DNA from: Clostridiales bacterium | GTDB taxonomy: Bacteria; Bacillota; Clostridia; Oscillospirales; CAG-382 | Reading direction: 5' to 3' | Assembly (NCBI GenBank): GCA_003343885.1 | Contig: QAKH01000058.1 | Location: 1 to 27,383, forward strand | Length of the DNA stretch: 27,383 bases | Shown here: one piece after another, positions 1-7,560 of the stretch | How the letters are laid out: each line of letters starts with the position of its first letter | Position numbering within the stretch: position 1 is the stretch's first letter | Program-made: the position numbers and the translations under genes | Notes under the pieces: generated by a model | What the model was told of the DNA's origin: nothing | The model's input: only the letters and a program-made list of their open reading frames with translations | Database searches by the model: none

Positions 1-472
1 CGTTCTTTTTTACCGGCAAATGCTTGTTTGTCAGGTTGGGAAACAGACCAAGGTCAATATAGTTATAAATCGTCTTGTAGGAAAGTACAGTTGTGAATTT
101 GCCGGAGTTTTTTATGGATTGCGCGGCGGCATACGGCGACATTTTTTCTTTAATAATCAGACGCTCAATTTCTTTAACCAATTTGTAGTCTTTGCCGATT
201 TTGAGCATGGCACCCTTCGCTGTTGCCGCGTAGTCGTGGCTTTTTTGTCCTCGGTCGGCGCTGTATTCGGTTCTCGTGGTTAAATCCGAGTTTAACAGTT
301 CTGTTCTTCCTTTTGCAAGCTCTCGGCGAATCGTTCTTCCGGAACAGCCGATTTCCGCCGCAATTTTTTCGGATTTCATTCCGATTTTGTTGAGCGCCTC
401 TATTTTTATTCTTTCTTCATAATTCAGGTGTTGACCTTTTGCTCTTTTTGCGGTATAATTTAAGCGATCCAT
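1..472 (-). CDS. IS30-family transposase, N-terminal part (3' end beyond window)
   Basis: About 157 codons are visible, starting at the ATG on 470-472 after a good ribosome site (GGGAGG, about 7 bases upstream). The translation begins MDRLNYTAKRAKGQHLNYEE. It continues with a helix-turn-helix typical of IS30 transposases ('RIKIEALNKIGMKSEKIAAEIG', then CSGRTIRRELAKG), followed by the region that normally links to the DDE catalytic core ('MSPYAAAQSIKNSGKF', 'SYKTIYNYIDLGL'). The catalytic core itself lies outside the window. An extended -10 (TGGTATAAT, TATAAT at 511-516) stands about 40 bases upstream with no good -35. No frameshift is visible in this part. Family assignment is from recognition of the HTH and the 'TIYNYID' motif, and is fairly secure. 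Confidence 0.85.
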   Translation of the reverse strand, partial: MDRLNYTAKRAKGQHLNYEERIKIEALNKIGMKSEKIAAEIGCSGRTIRRELAKGRTELLNSDLTTRTEYSADRGQKSHDYAATAKGAMLKIGKDYKLVKEIERLIIKEKMSPYAAAQSIKNSGKFTTVLSYKTIYNYIDLGLFPNLTNKHLPVKKN

Positions 473-553
473 AATAGTTCCTCCCGGTGTGTTGGGTTTA
501 GCCGCTTAACATTATACCACAGGTTCTTTTGTGGATCTTCTTTTTTGGTCATT
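1..553 (-). mobile_element. IS30-family insertion sequence, partial (runs off the left edge)
   Basis: This is the 5' part of an IS whose transposase reads leftwards off the window. The outer end must lie between the transposase promoter (-10 at 511-516) and the stop codon of the neighbouring secreted protein at 554-556. The inverted repeat and target duplication cannot be defined because the other end is not in the window. A short hairpin (CCACA/TGTGG, about 517-534) lies just upstream of the promoter. Confidence 0.6.
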
Positions 554-2509
554 TTATTTTACAACTTTCCTCCATACAGCGTAAACCGTTGTGTCCTCTT
601 TCAGGTCAATTGTGCGAACTACATCGTTAATTGTCGCGTCCTTGGAAAGAGCCCAGCCGGCAAACATATAATAATCCGCGTATCCGGACGAAAGAACAGG
701 TTTTTCAGTGCTCAGCACATAACCGGTTCCGATTCCTCTTCCTGTGTCAGCAGAGACTGCCTCGGCAAGCTCTGTGTCATCAGGAATATTTGAGTCGTAT
801 GTGACAGTAGTGAAGCCTTTTCTGTAAACTCTTAAATAGTCAATATAAACTTCAGATGTATAGTATGACATGTACGGGTCTATTGCGAATCCGCTGTTTT
901 TGCCTGTAGAATCAAAGGGCTTTGCATCATTTGTCATACCTTTTACGGATAAATCATACACATTTTTCTGGTAAGTTCCGTCCGGAGTATGGGACTTAGC
1001 GTTTTCATAACGAACGGTGTACTCACCCTCGGATCCGTAAAATACCCCGGGCTCTACCATGTAGAAAATTCTTGTTGAAAGTTTGGTATCAGTTATAAGA
1101 GCGCCTTCGTCCAGATCTTTTATTACTCTGTCAGATTCTTTTAATATGCTTTGTCCGGCTGCCTTGTAGCTTATATCAAGTATGCAGTACTGTGTTGCAT
1201 CATAGCTTTCAGCTGTGGGAATGGTGACTCTTGCGTCGTTGTAATATCTGTCGACTGTACCATCGTTTGCCCAAGTGCTCTTGTACTGATTCAAATACAG
1301 AACGGTTCGGCCGTCATCAATGGTAAATCTTTTGTCGGAATATTTGCCGGCAGAAACAGTGCCGATGTTGTAGTTGTTTTCGGCATCACCCTCAAACGCC
1401 ATTCCCATCGCAGGATCGTTTTCATTTAATATGCATGCATTGAAAACCTTGCCGAACAGCAAAGCCGGTACATCGGCTGCCGATATAACAGTACCTGCCG
1501 TATATACGGTTCCGGTGATGCTATCTTCCCAGCCGTAAAAATGATCGCCTTCGATCATTGCAGGGAGTCCTGATTCCTCATACGCAGGGAATACATAATC
1601 CCCTTCAACATTGGTTATATCTGTTTTGCTGCCGTCGTGAGCCAGTGAAAATGCGTCGACAACTATCGGATAAAGCGTGATATCAGCATTTGAAAGCGGA
1701 ATTTCAGATACCGTTTCTTCACTGTCCGGAGAAAGCGTCCATCCTATAAGTCCCGGAACACTTGTAATATCGTCCTTAACGGTGTATGAAGTAAGAAGAT
1801 TCTTATCCTCGTCATAAAGAACCTGGTCAGTGAAAACAACAGAACCGTCTGTGCCGAGATATTCTATTCTGTAATACGGTACTATTGAAATATTGTCAAA
1901 ATAGTAGTTCGTTTTTTCAAATTTCGTGCTGCTCTTGAACTGGAGCAGGAGTCCTGTTTCGCTTATGCTGGAAACAGGCGCAAAGGCGTTGAACCATTTT
2001 CCCTCGGCAACAGCGGTTTTGTATTGAAAGCTTGTTGAATTCGCAGAACCTGATGAAGTGAACCACCAAAGGAAAGTGTCGGTAAAGCCTTGTGAGATAT
2101 CATCGGAATACAAGTCAAAAGATACTTGGTATTTTCTTGACGTTTCCGCATTATAAAGAAATTCAAAGCTCAGATACTCCTTTTTTGTCGTGTTGGCGAG
2201 ACGCAGCATTTTTGTTGCGTTGCCGGCTATTGCGCTTTCAGGCGTATACACTTCTTTTTCACCAAAGTTAGCTACGCTTGCAAAAGACGGAATCGACGTA
2301 TCATCTTCGAAATCATACGGTTCGGTTGTTCCGGTAAGGATATTGAGCCCGGGGATAATTTGCTCATTTAACAGCGCTTCGCTTGTTTGTTCAGCGTCTG
2401 CCGGAACAGCCGGTTCGGCGATTTCCTCAACCTGTTCAAGGTTAATAGCGCTTACTACGATCGCCATAATAAAACATATAGTTAGAAATGCCGCTAAAAA
2501 TTTTTTCAT
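554..2509 (-). CDS. Secreted protein with carbohydrate-binding-like N-terminus and Listeria-Bacteroides-type repeats
   Basis: This 651-residue protein begins at MKKFLAAF, which follows GAGAGAGG. An in-frame ATG 11 codons upstream has no ribosome site. Residues 1-21 form a signal peptide with no lipobox. Residues about 53-211 look like a jelly-roll carbohydrate-binding module (aromatic-rich, ending NYYFDNISIVPYY). Residues about 212-284 and about 575-648 resemble InlB-type or Listeria-Bacteroides repeats (FTDQVLYDEDKNL...GWTLSPDSEE; AGWALSKDATINDVVRTIDL...YAVWRK). No catalytic domain, LPXTG motif or S-layer domain is visible, so it is probably released or loosely attached to the cell surface. 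The stop codon is followed immediately by the IS30 end, so the last residues (VVK) could derive from the IS and the original protein could have been longer. The function is unknown; binding to host or plant polysaccharide is only a guess. Confidence 0.85.
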   Translation of the reverse strand: MKKFLAAFLTICFIMAIVVSAINLEQVEEIAEPAVPADAEQTSEALLNEQIIPGLNILTGTTEPYDFEDDTSIPSFASVANFGEKEVYTPESAIAGNATKMLRLANTTKKEYLSFEFLYNAETSRKYQVSFDLYSDDISQGFTDTFLWWFTSSGSANSTSFQYKTAVAEGKWFNAFAPVSSISETGLLLQFKSSTKFEKTNYYFDNISIVPYYRIEYLGTDGSVVFTDQVLYDEDKNLLTSYTVKDDITSVPGLIGWTLSPDSEETVSEIPLSNADITLYPIVVDAFSLAHDGSKTDITNVEGDYVFPAYEESGLPAMIEGDHFYGWEDSITGTVYTAGTVISAADVPALLFGKVFNACILNENDPAMGMAFEGDAENNYNIGTVSAGKYSDKRFTIDDGRTVLYLNQYKSTWANDGTVDRYYNDARVTIPTAESYDATQYCILDISYKAAGQSILKESDRVIKDLDEGALITDTKLSTRIFYMVEPGVFYGSEGEYTVRYENAKSHTPDGTYQKNVYDLSVKGMTNDAKPFDSTGKNSGFAIDPYMSYYTSEVYIDYLRVYRKGFTTVTYDSNIPDDTELAEAVSADTGRGIGTGYVLSTEKPVLSSGYADYYMFAGWALSKDATINDVVRTIDLKEDTTVYAVWRKVVK

Positions 2510-2556
2510 CACATACACCTCTCTCAAATATAATAAAAGCATTCTACTATAACAAA

Positions 2557-2585
2557 ATTTTATACTTTTGCTCTTAATTTGTCAA
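2557..2585 (-). promoter_or_regulatory. Sigma-A promoter of the secreted repeat protein
   Basis: On the minus strand there is a consensus -35 TTGACA (2580-2585), a 17-base spacer and -10 TAAAAT (2557-2562). It gives a leader of about 40 bases before the ATG at 2509. Confidence 0.65.
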
Positions 2586-2670
2586 TAAGTTTTCAAAAAA
2601 ACAATCTGCTTTTTGCTTAATTTTGTGAAAATTGCACTAAATTAGTTTTTTAGAAAAAGGTCAAAAACGG

Positions 2671-2699
2671 TTGATTATTGACGCTTCATATGGTATAAT
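2671..2699 (+). promoter_or_regulatory. Sigma-A promoter of the Nudix gene
   Basis: A -35 TTGATT (2671-2676), 17-base spacer and -10 TATAAT (2694-2699) with an extended TG (2691-2692) are present. It is divergent from the promoter of the secreted protein. Confidence 0.65.
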
Positions 2700-2760
2700 A
2701 AAATGAAAATGGGGATGTGTCGCAAAATACATTCCTTTCTGGATTGTAGGAGATGAATGA

Positions 2761-3531
2761 ATGTCAAGTCTCAATGATTTTTCCGTGAAAAACTTTGCAC
2801 GCCAGGTTCTCGGTTCCACATGTATGATAACGGTGAAAAAGTCGTACCGAACTTTTTTAGGCGGACGTTTTGCCGGATATCTTAATTTTGGATATGCAAC
2901 CGTCGGCAAGTGCGGAGTAAAAGAGGTTATACTCATAGGAGAGAATTTTCCCGTAAACAAATTTAACGCACAGATTATAGCAGTGGCGCACGACAAAACG
3001 GGAGCAAAGGACGATATATTGATAGCGGCTAAGGAAAACAGTATATTTTACGAGCCGAACATCGCAAAAATGACCGAAAGATTTCTTCAGACTGAAAATA
3101 CGGAGTTTGTGTGTTACTACGAAAAGAGCTGCGGTGCCGTATTGTTCACCAATGACGGCGGAGAGAGAAAATATATTCTCATAACAAATATTTCCGGTCA
3201 CATAGGATTTCCAAAAGGACATATAGAGTACGGTGAAACCGAAAAACAGACGGCGCTGCGTGAGATATACGAGGAAACAGGCATCCATACAACAATTATC
3301 GATGGGTTTAGGGAGTTTTATAATTACCGCATAAATAACTTCATAAAAAAGAAGGCAATATACTTTTTAGCTTCCTTTGACCCTAAGGATATACAGATGA
3401 ATATAATGGAGATTTCCGAATACAGACTGCTTAACTATCAACAGGCATATGAGATATTAAATTTCAGACACGACAAGAGAATTCTTGAAAAGGCTGAACT
3501 TTTTATCAAAAACAAGCTCACTGAAAAATAA
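2761..3531 (+). CDS. Nudix hydrolase fused to a degenerate inorganic-pyrophosphatase-like domain
   Basis: This 256-residue cytoplasmic protein starts at the ATG 8 bases after AGGAG. Residues about 120-245 are a Nudix hydrolase domain. The Nudix box is complete (G153, E159, R167, E168, E171, E172, G174, I175), so hydrolysis of a nucleoside-diphosphate-linked substrate is expected; the substrate cannot be told. Residues about 13-105 align by eye with the fold of family I inorganic pyrophosphatase: LGS start, NFGY where the enzyme has NYGY, ILIGENFPVNKF where it has YVLGVFEPVEEF, and IIAVAHDK where it has IIAIIHR. The acidic metal-binding stretch of the enzyme (DGEExDAY) is replaced by CGVKEV, so this half is probably catalytically dead. 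The gene is monocistronic, with its own promoter and a terminator 18 bases after the stop. The Nudix call is secure; the N-terminal relationship is my inference. Confidence 0.9.
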   Translation: MSSLNDFSVKNFARQVLGSTCMITVKKSYRTFLGGRFAGYLNFGYATVGKCGVKEVILIGENFPVNKFNAQIIAVAHDKTGAKDDILIAAKENSIFYEPNIAKMTERFLQTENTEFVCYYEKSCGAVLFTNDGGERKYILITNISGHIGFPKGHIEYGETEKQTALREIYEETGIHTTIIDGFREFYNYRINNFIKKKAIYFLASFDPKDIQMNIMEISEYRLLNYQQAYEILNFRHDKRILEKAELFIKNKLTEK

Positions 3532-3548
3532 AAGAACAGAGAGAGTGT

Positions 3549-3586
3549 AAAAAAGCCGGAATCCTTGAAACAGGACTCCGGCTTTT
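3549..3586. terminator. Bidirectional intrinsic terminator between Nudix gene and khpA
   Basis: The arms AAAAAAGCCGGAATCC (3549-3564) and GGACTCCGGCTTTTT (3572-3586) pair over about 14 bases, with one mismatch. There is a T run on both strands, as fits two convergent genes. Confidence 0.85.
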
Positions 3587-3689
3587 TGCGGCACTTGCAG
3601 CTTTGTGGTCAATAAAAGCCGCAGGCAGTGCAAATGTATTGATTTTCATGTGAAACTGAGAAAATGCCTGACTGTTTTAAGTACAAGGC

Positions 3690-3938
3690 TCAGTCTATAG
3701 TTTCTTCATGGTCAAGAATATCGACAATTACGCGTTTGTTTTCCCTGTTTGCCACAGCGCGTACAACAGTTCTTATTGCCTTTGCAATTCTGCCCTGCTT
3801 GCCGATGACCTTTCCGAGATCGTTTTCGTCAACAATAAGCTTGAGGTAAATGGTGTTTCCTTCCTCACGCTCTTCGACTTCAACCGACTGCGGATTGTTG
3901 ACAATGGATTTGGCAATATCTGTCAAAACCTGCCTCAT
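3690..3938 (-). CDS. khpA: KhpA, KH-domain RNA-binding protein
   Basis: This 82-residue protein is a single KH domain with the RNA-binding GxxG loop inside 'DLGKVIGKQGRIAKAIR'. KhpA (YlqC in Bacillus) partners with KhpB/Jag in Firmicutes and binds many RNAs, with effects on cell division and elongation; this is family knowledge. It is the last gene of the minus-strand operon ylxM-ffh-rpsP-khpA, 69 bases after rpsP, with ribosome site GGAGG. Length and position match the usual arrangement. In most Firmicutes the operon continues with rimM, trmD and rplS. Here it ends at the terminator at 3549-3586, and rplS lies elsewhere (14817). Confidence 0.95.
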   Translation of the reverse strand: MRQVLTDIAKSIVNNPQSVEVEEREEGNTIYLKLIVDENDLGKVIGKQGRIAKAIRTVVRAVANRENKRVIVDILDHEETID

Positions 3939-4007
3939 TATAAAGACCTCCTCTTGGCTTGCTTTGTGCTTATGCGCAAAGACGTGCGCATGGGCATGAA
4001 AAACGGA

Positions 4008-4250
4008 TTAAAGAATACCGCTCTTCTTGAGGATGACTTTAACTGTGTCAGTAGGCTGAGCACCGTTTTCAATCCATTTCTTTGCCTTATCAGAGTCAAT
4101 GTTTATAGTTGCCGGATCTGTGAGGGGATTGTAGTATCCGAGCTCTTCAATGAAACGGCCGTCTCTGGGGTAACGAGAGTCTGCAACAACTACTCTGTAA
4201 AAGGGAGCTTTCTTTGCACCCATTCTCTTAAGTCTGATTTTAACTGCCAT
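4008..4250 (-). CDS. rpsP: 30S ribosomal protein S16
   Basis: This 80-residue protein is a complete bS16. It starts MAVKIRLKRMGAKKAPFYRV and carries the conserved 'ADSRYPRDGRFIEELGYYNP' segment. It binds 16S rRNA early in assembly of the small subunit body. The start follows a GGAGGAAC ribosome site. The gap to ffh upstream is 118 bases, and the gap to khpA downstream is 69 bases. Nothing is unusual about it. Confidence 0.98.
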   Translation of the reverse strand: MAVKIRLKRMGAKKAPFYRVVVADSRYPRDGRFIEELGYYNPLTDPATINIDSDKAKKWIENGAQPTDTVKVILKKSGIL

Positions 4251-4368
4251 GATTTAGTTCCTCCAAAATATTATAAAATGTTTTATAATCAATGCTTGTT
4301 TTCAAGCAAAATTATACGTTTTTTACCAAATGCTCTCGCAAATTAAACGCCTTTCGTACTCAGTAAAG

Positions 4369-5736
4369 TCAGCGTTTCTTTTTCTTCTTGTTCTTGGCTT
4401 TTGCCATTTTCTTTGCAAGCATCTTTCCGCCGAATCCGCCGATATTTCCTGATGCAAGCTGCTTCATCATCTTTTTCGTAGCGTCGTACTGCTTTAACAG
4501 GCGGTTAACATCCTCAACCTTCATACCGCTTCCGGCTGCAATTCTTTTCTTGCGGGAACCGCTTATAATGTCAGGATTGTCTCGCTCTTGCGGAGTCATG
4601 GAGAGGATGATCGCTTCCATGCGGTCTATTTGACGTTCGTCAACCTTTACATCCTTAAGCGCCTTTGAATCAACTCCCGGCATCATGCCTATGAGCTGGT
4701 CAATAGGTCCCATGCTTCTTAACTGGTCAAACTGTTCAAGGTAATCCGTAAGGGTAAAACTCTGATCCCGAAGCTTTTTTTCAAGCTCCGCCGCCTTTTT
4801 CTCGTCAAGAGCCTGCTCCGCTTTCTCTATCAGAGAAAGAACGTCTCCCATACCGAGAATTCTTGACGCCATACGATCCGGGTAAAACGGTTCAATGCAG
4901 TCCATTTTTTCACCCGTACCTATAAACTTTATCGGCTTTCCCGTCACCTGACGTGTTGAAAGAGCGGCGCCGCCGCGGGTATCGCCGTCAAGCTTAGTGA
5001 GAATAATACCGGTAATATCTAACTTTTCATTAAATGCCGCAGCAGCGTTTACCGCATCCTGACCGGTCATCGCGTCAACGACAAAGAGTATCTCGGTAGG
5101 CTCAAGCTGTCTCTTAATTTCCTGGAGCTCGCCCATGAGCTGTTCATCAATATGAAGTCTGCCGGCTGTATCCAGAAACAGCATGTCGTTTCCGTGCTTT
5201 TTCGCGTGCTCAAGAGCTTCTTTTGCGATTTTCACAGGATCAGTGCAGCCGTCAATAGTGAAAACCGGTACTCCGATGCTTTCTCCAACAACCTGCAACT
5301 GCTTCACAGCAGCAGGACGGTATACGTCGCACGCCGCAAGCAACGGACGTTTGCCCTGTTTTTTGTACATTAAAGCAAGCTTTCCGGTGTGCGTGGTTTT
5401 ACCGGCACCCTGTAAACCTGCCATCATGATTATCGTAGGCGGCTTCGGTGAAATAACAAGCTTTGTATTTTCTCCGCCCATCAGAGCCGTAAGCTCCTCA
5501 TTAACAATCTTTACGATTTGCTGTGACGGAACCAGGCTTTCTAGAACTTCGCTTCCGACAGCTCTCTCAGTAGCTGTTTTTATAAAATCCTTAACAACCT
5601 TGTAGTTAACGTCAGCCTCAAGCAGCGCAAGTTTTATTTCACGCATGCCTTCCTTGACGTCGGCCTCGGTAAGTTTTCCTTTGTTTTTAAAAGACTTGAA
5701 GGCATTGGCAAGCCGTTCTGTTAAACTCTGAAACAT
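4369..5736 (-). CDS. ffh: Signal recognition particle protein Ffh
   Basis: This 455-residue SRP54 GTPase binds 4.5S/scRNA and signal sequences and, with FtsY, delivers nascent membrane proteins to the translocon. The N domain covers about 1-90. The G domain covers about 100-295 with P-loop GLQGAGKTT (107-115), DTAGR (189-193) and TKLD (247-250). The C-terminal methionine-rich M domain (about 325-430) includes the RNA-binding 'SGSRKKRIAAGSG' segment. A lysine-rich tail follows. Length is normal for the family. It lies 30 bases downstream of ylxM and is probably co-transcribed from the promoter at 6150-6178. Confidence 0.98.
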   Translation of the reverse strand: MFQSLTERLANAFKSFKNKGKLTEADVKEGMREIKLALLEADVNYKVVKDFIKTATERAVGSEVLESLVPSQQIVKIVNEELTALMGGENTKLVISPKPPTIIMMAGLQGAGKTTHTGKLALMYKKQGKRPLLAACDVYRPAAVKQLQVVGESIGVPVFTIDGCTDPVKIAKEALEHAKKHGNDMLFLDTAGRLHIDEQLMGELQEIKRQLEPTEILFVVDAMTGQDAVNAAAAFNEKLDITGIILTKLDGDTRGGAALSTRQVTGKPIKFIGTGEKMDCIEPFYPDRMASRILGMGDVLSLIEKAEQALDEKKAAELEKKLRDQSFTLTDYLEQFDQLRSMGPIDQLIGMMPGVDSKALKDVKVDERQIDRMEAIILSMTPQERDNPDIISGSRKKRIAAGSGMKVEDVNRLLKQYDATKKMMKQLASGNIGGFGGKMLAKKMAKAKNKKKKKR

Positions 5737-5766
5737 GGAACTCCTTAATCTTTCGTTTGTTATTAT

Positions 5767-6102
5767 TTAATCCAAACTTAGTATATCCCTTATCTGCGCC
5801 AGTTTTACTGATACCTCGGCATTTTGTTTGACTTCTTCGTTTTCCGCAATCTCGCCAATAAGTTTTGATACCTCGGAAAACTTATTGAATAATCCGAGTT
5901 TTTGCTCAAAAGTGTTAAGCTGAGCTTCAGCGTGTTTTATCTGATCTCTTACGCCTTGTCTGGAAATCCCTGTGTTTTCTGCAATTTCCGAAAGAGAAAA
6001 ATCATCGTTGCAGTACATTTCAAGCGCCTCACGCTGTTTCTGAGTCAAAAGGTCGCCGTAAATATCGCACAGCATGGAAACACGCAGTTTATTGTCTGTC
6101 AT
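5767..6102 (-). CDS. ylxM: YlxM, putative SRP-associated DNA-binding protein (UPF0122)
   Basis: This 111-residue protein has a sigma-70 region-4-like helix-turn-helix in the N-terminal half ('LLTQKQREALEMYCNDDFSL', then 'SEIAENTGISRQGVRDQIK'). A helical C-terminal half follows. YlxM is nearly always encoded directly before ffh in Firmicutes, and in streptococci it modulates SRP activity. It is the first gene of the operon. The start is preceded by GAGGTGTGAGCAA. A consensus promoter and an inverted repeat sit just upstream. Confidence 0.95.
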   Translation of the reverse strand: MTDNKLRVSMLCDIYGDLLTQKQREALEMYCNDDFSLSEIAENTGISRQGVRDQIKHAEAQLNTFEQKLGLFNKFSEVSKLIGEIAENEEVKQNAEVSVKLAQIRDILSLD

Positions 6103-6121
6103 TTGCTCACACCTCTTGTGT

Positions 6122-6178
6122 GTAAAGTGATTTACTTTACAGCCATGTTATTATATATCAACATTTTCAATTTGTCAA
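6122..6178 (-). promoter_or_regulatory. Consensus promoter of the ylxM-ffh-rpsP-khpA operon with a 7-bp inverted repeat at the start site
   Basis: Read on the minus strand, there is a perfect -35 TTGACA (6173-6178), a 17-base spacer and a perfect -10 TATAAT (6150-6155). The expected start point is near 6143. A perfect inverted repeat GTAAAGT-N5-ACTTTAC (6122-6140) begins about three bases downstream. It could be an operator or a 5' mRNA hairpin; its role is unknown. Confidence 0.75.
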
Positions 6179-6250
6179 GGGAAAAAACAAAAAAACATTT
6201 AATATATTAGTGTAGAAAACAGAAAATACAATAAATAAAGAAAACAAACG

Positions 6251-6299
6251 AAAATCTCCCGTGCGGCAGGATAGAATTTTACCGTACAGGAGATTTTCC
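6251..6299 (-). terminator. Intrinsic terminator of the CAP-domain gene
   Basis: The arms GAAAATCTCC (6251-6260) and GGAGATTTTC (6290-6299) enclose a second stem GTGCGG/CCGTAC. On the minus strand a T-rich tract follows. It lies about 95 bases after the stop of the CAP gene. Confidence 0.65.
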
Positions 6300-6392
6300 C
6301 CAAGTAGAATGTGTGAATTTATTTTATTTTAAGTTTGTGCTGACAAAGTTTTTCGGATAAACAATGTTTTGGAACACGTATACCGTTTAATC

Positions 6393-7343
6393 TCAGTATG
6401 TAAATAACTGTACCCAGTAAATTGTGTTTCCGCTCTTGTATACACCGACGCCAAGCTTCGTAAAGGAGGAGTTAAGAATATTGGCTCTGTGTCCTGAAGA
6501 ATTCATCCAGGCAGTCATTACCTCTTCGGGAGATGACTGACCGTATGCAATGTTTTCTCCGGCGCCTCCGTAGGAAATACCGAGATCAGTCAGCGCGGTA
6601 AAGCAGCTGCGTCCGTCCGGTCTTGTGTGAGAAAACACATTTTTTATTTCCACAGCGCGAACGTCGGCTGCGTCACATATTGCGCTTGAAAGTGATACTG
6701 AAGAAAGACCGTTTTCGTTTCTGTATTTGTTTACAAGTCGCAGTACCTCATTCACATAAGCGTCCGCACTTTCGAAAGAGTCATCGTAGCCCGGCTTGTT
6801 ATTGTTGTTTCCGTCATTTTCACCGCCGGAAGGAATGTCGGGATTTTCAGGAATTTCCGGTATATCCGGAATTTCAGGCGTTTCGGGAAAATCAGGATCG
6901 CTTTCGTTGTCATCGCTCTCGTTGTCATCGCTCTCGTTGTCATCGCTCTCGTTGTCATCACAATCGTCGTCAAAACAGTCGTCGTCATCAGGATCTGTTT
7001 CTGGTTTTTCTTCGGGCTTTTCTTCAGGCATCTCTTCGGAATCATTGGGATTTTCCGGCTCCTCTGAATCCCCGGGATTTCCCGGCAGAGGGAAGCGGTT
7101 TTCAAGAATTTCAAAAATGAAATCTTTAATACTGCCTGAATGACCGATAAGTCCTCCGATAATCTCAGGAATACGGCAGGAGTCGTCATTTGTCACTGTC
7201 TGCGTATTTTCAGAGTTATTGTTTTTCACACTTTCGAGGATGTCGGAAATAGAAATTCTGGAATCCTTAAAGGTGGCAGCATTTGCAGAAATTGCAGTTG
7301 ATGCAACAAATAAGGAAGCAATTACAGCGATTTGCTTTTTCAT
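6393..7343 (-). CDS. Secreted CAP/SCP-domain protein (YkwD-like) with acidic repeat linker
   Basis: This 316-residue protein starts at MKKQIAVI, 7 bases after AAAGGAGA; the longer frame upstream has no ribosome site. The signal peptide is about 1-22 (likely cleavage after SANA). Residues about 90-190 are a low-complexity Pro/Glu/Asp linker with four DNESD repeats and PEIPDIPEIPENPDIP-type runs. Residues about 197-316 form a CAP (SCP/PR1) domain with the cavity residues H239 (FSHTRPDG), E263 (GENIAYG) and H285 (SGHRANIL). YkwD-type CAP proteins are common in spore formers; their activity is not settled. There is no anchor motif, so it is probably secreted. It has its own promoter (7368-7396) and terminator (6251-6299). 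Confidence 0.92.
   Translation of the reverse strand: MKKQIAVIASLFVASTAISANAATFKDSRISISDILESVKNNNSENTQTVTNDDSCRIPEIIGGLIGHSGSIKDFIFEILENRFPLPGNPGDSEEPENPNDSEEMPEEKPEEKPETDPDDDDCFDDDCDDNESDDNESDDNESDDNESDPDFPETPEIPDIPEIPENPDIPSGGENDGNNNNKPGYDDSFESADAYVNEVLRLVNKYRNENGLSSVSLSSAICDAADVRAVEIKNVFSHTRPDGRSCFTALTDLGISYGGAGENIAYGQSSPEEVMTAWMNSSGHRANILNSSFTKLGVGVYKSGNTIYWVQLFTY
6898..6957. repeat. Four tandem 15-bp units coding for the NESDD linker
   Basis: Four copies of TCGCTCTCGTTGTCA lie head to tail. The first copy has one T in place of C (TCGCTTTCG). They encode the Asp-Asn-Glu-Ser-Asp repeats of the CAP protein. Near-identity at third codon positions suggests recent slippage expansion. Confidence 0.9.
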
Positions 7344-7367
7344 CAAAATCTCTCCTTTCTGATAAGA

Positions 7368-7396
7368 ATTATACACTTTGGAAAACACATAATCAA
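7368..7396 (-). promoter_or_regulatory. Sigma-A promoter of the CAP-domain gene
   Basis: The minus strand carries -35 TTGATT (7391-7396), a 17-base spacer and -10 TATAAT (7368-7373). The start point should lie near 7361, about 18 bases before the start codon. Confidence 0.7.
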
Positions 7397-7450
7397 TGTA
7401 TACTTTTTTCCTTAAAAGCATGAAACAGGAATACAAGGAAAAAGAGGGTA

Positions 7451-7488
7451 AAAAAAACGCCAAACTTTTCCGAAAAGCATGGCGTTTT
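7451..7488 (-). terminator. Intrinsic terminator of the 29-residue peptide gene
   Basis: The arms AAAACGCCA (7454-7462) and TGGCGTTTT (7480-7488) are followed on the minus strand by eight or more U residues. It lies about 70 bases past the peptide's stop codon, which supports the peptide as a discrete transcription unit. Confidence 0.8.
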
Positions 7489-7560
7489 GGTGTTATTTGC
7501 CTGAATATACAGAAATTCTATGTGACTTTTCCGCATAACGGCATTCGGCGATATGTTTTA

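Noticed and set aside
3708..4346. 212-codon plus-strand frame across khpA and rpsP
   Set aside because: Antisense shadow of two conserved genes.
6898..6957. CRISPR-like short repeats
   Set aside because: The repeats are contiguous without spacers and in frame inside a coding region.
6796..7143. Plus-strand frame rich in Gly-Ile-Ser and Leu-Ser repeats
   Set aside because: It is the antisense reading of the repeat linker of the CAP protein, with no ribosome site.
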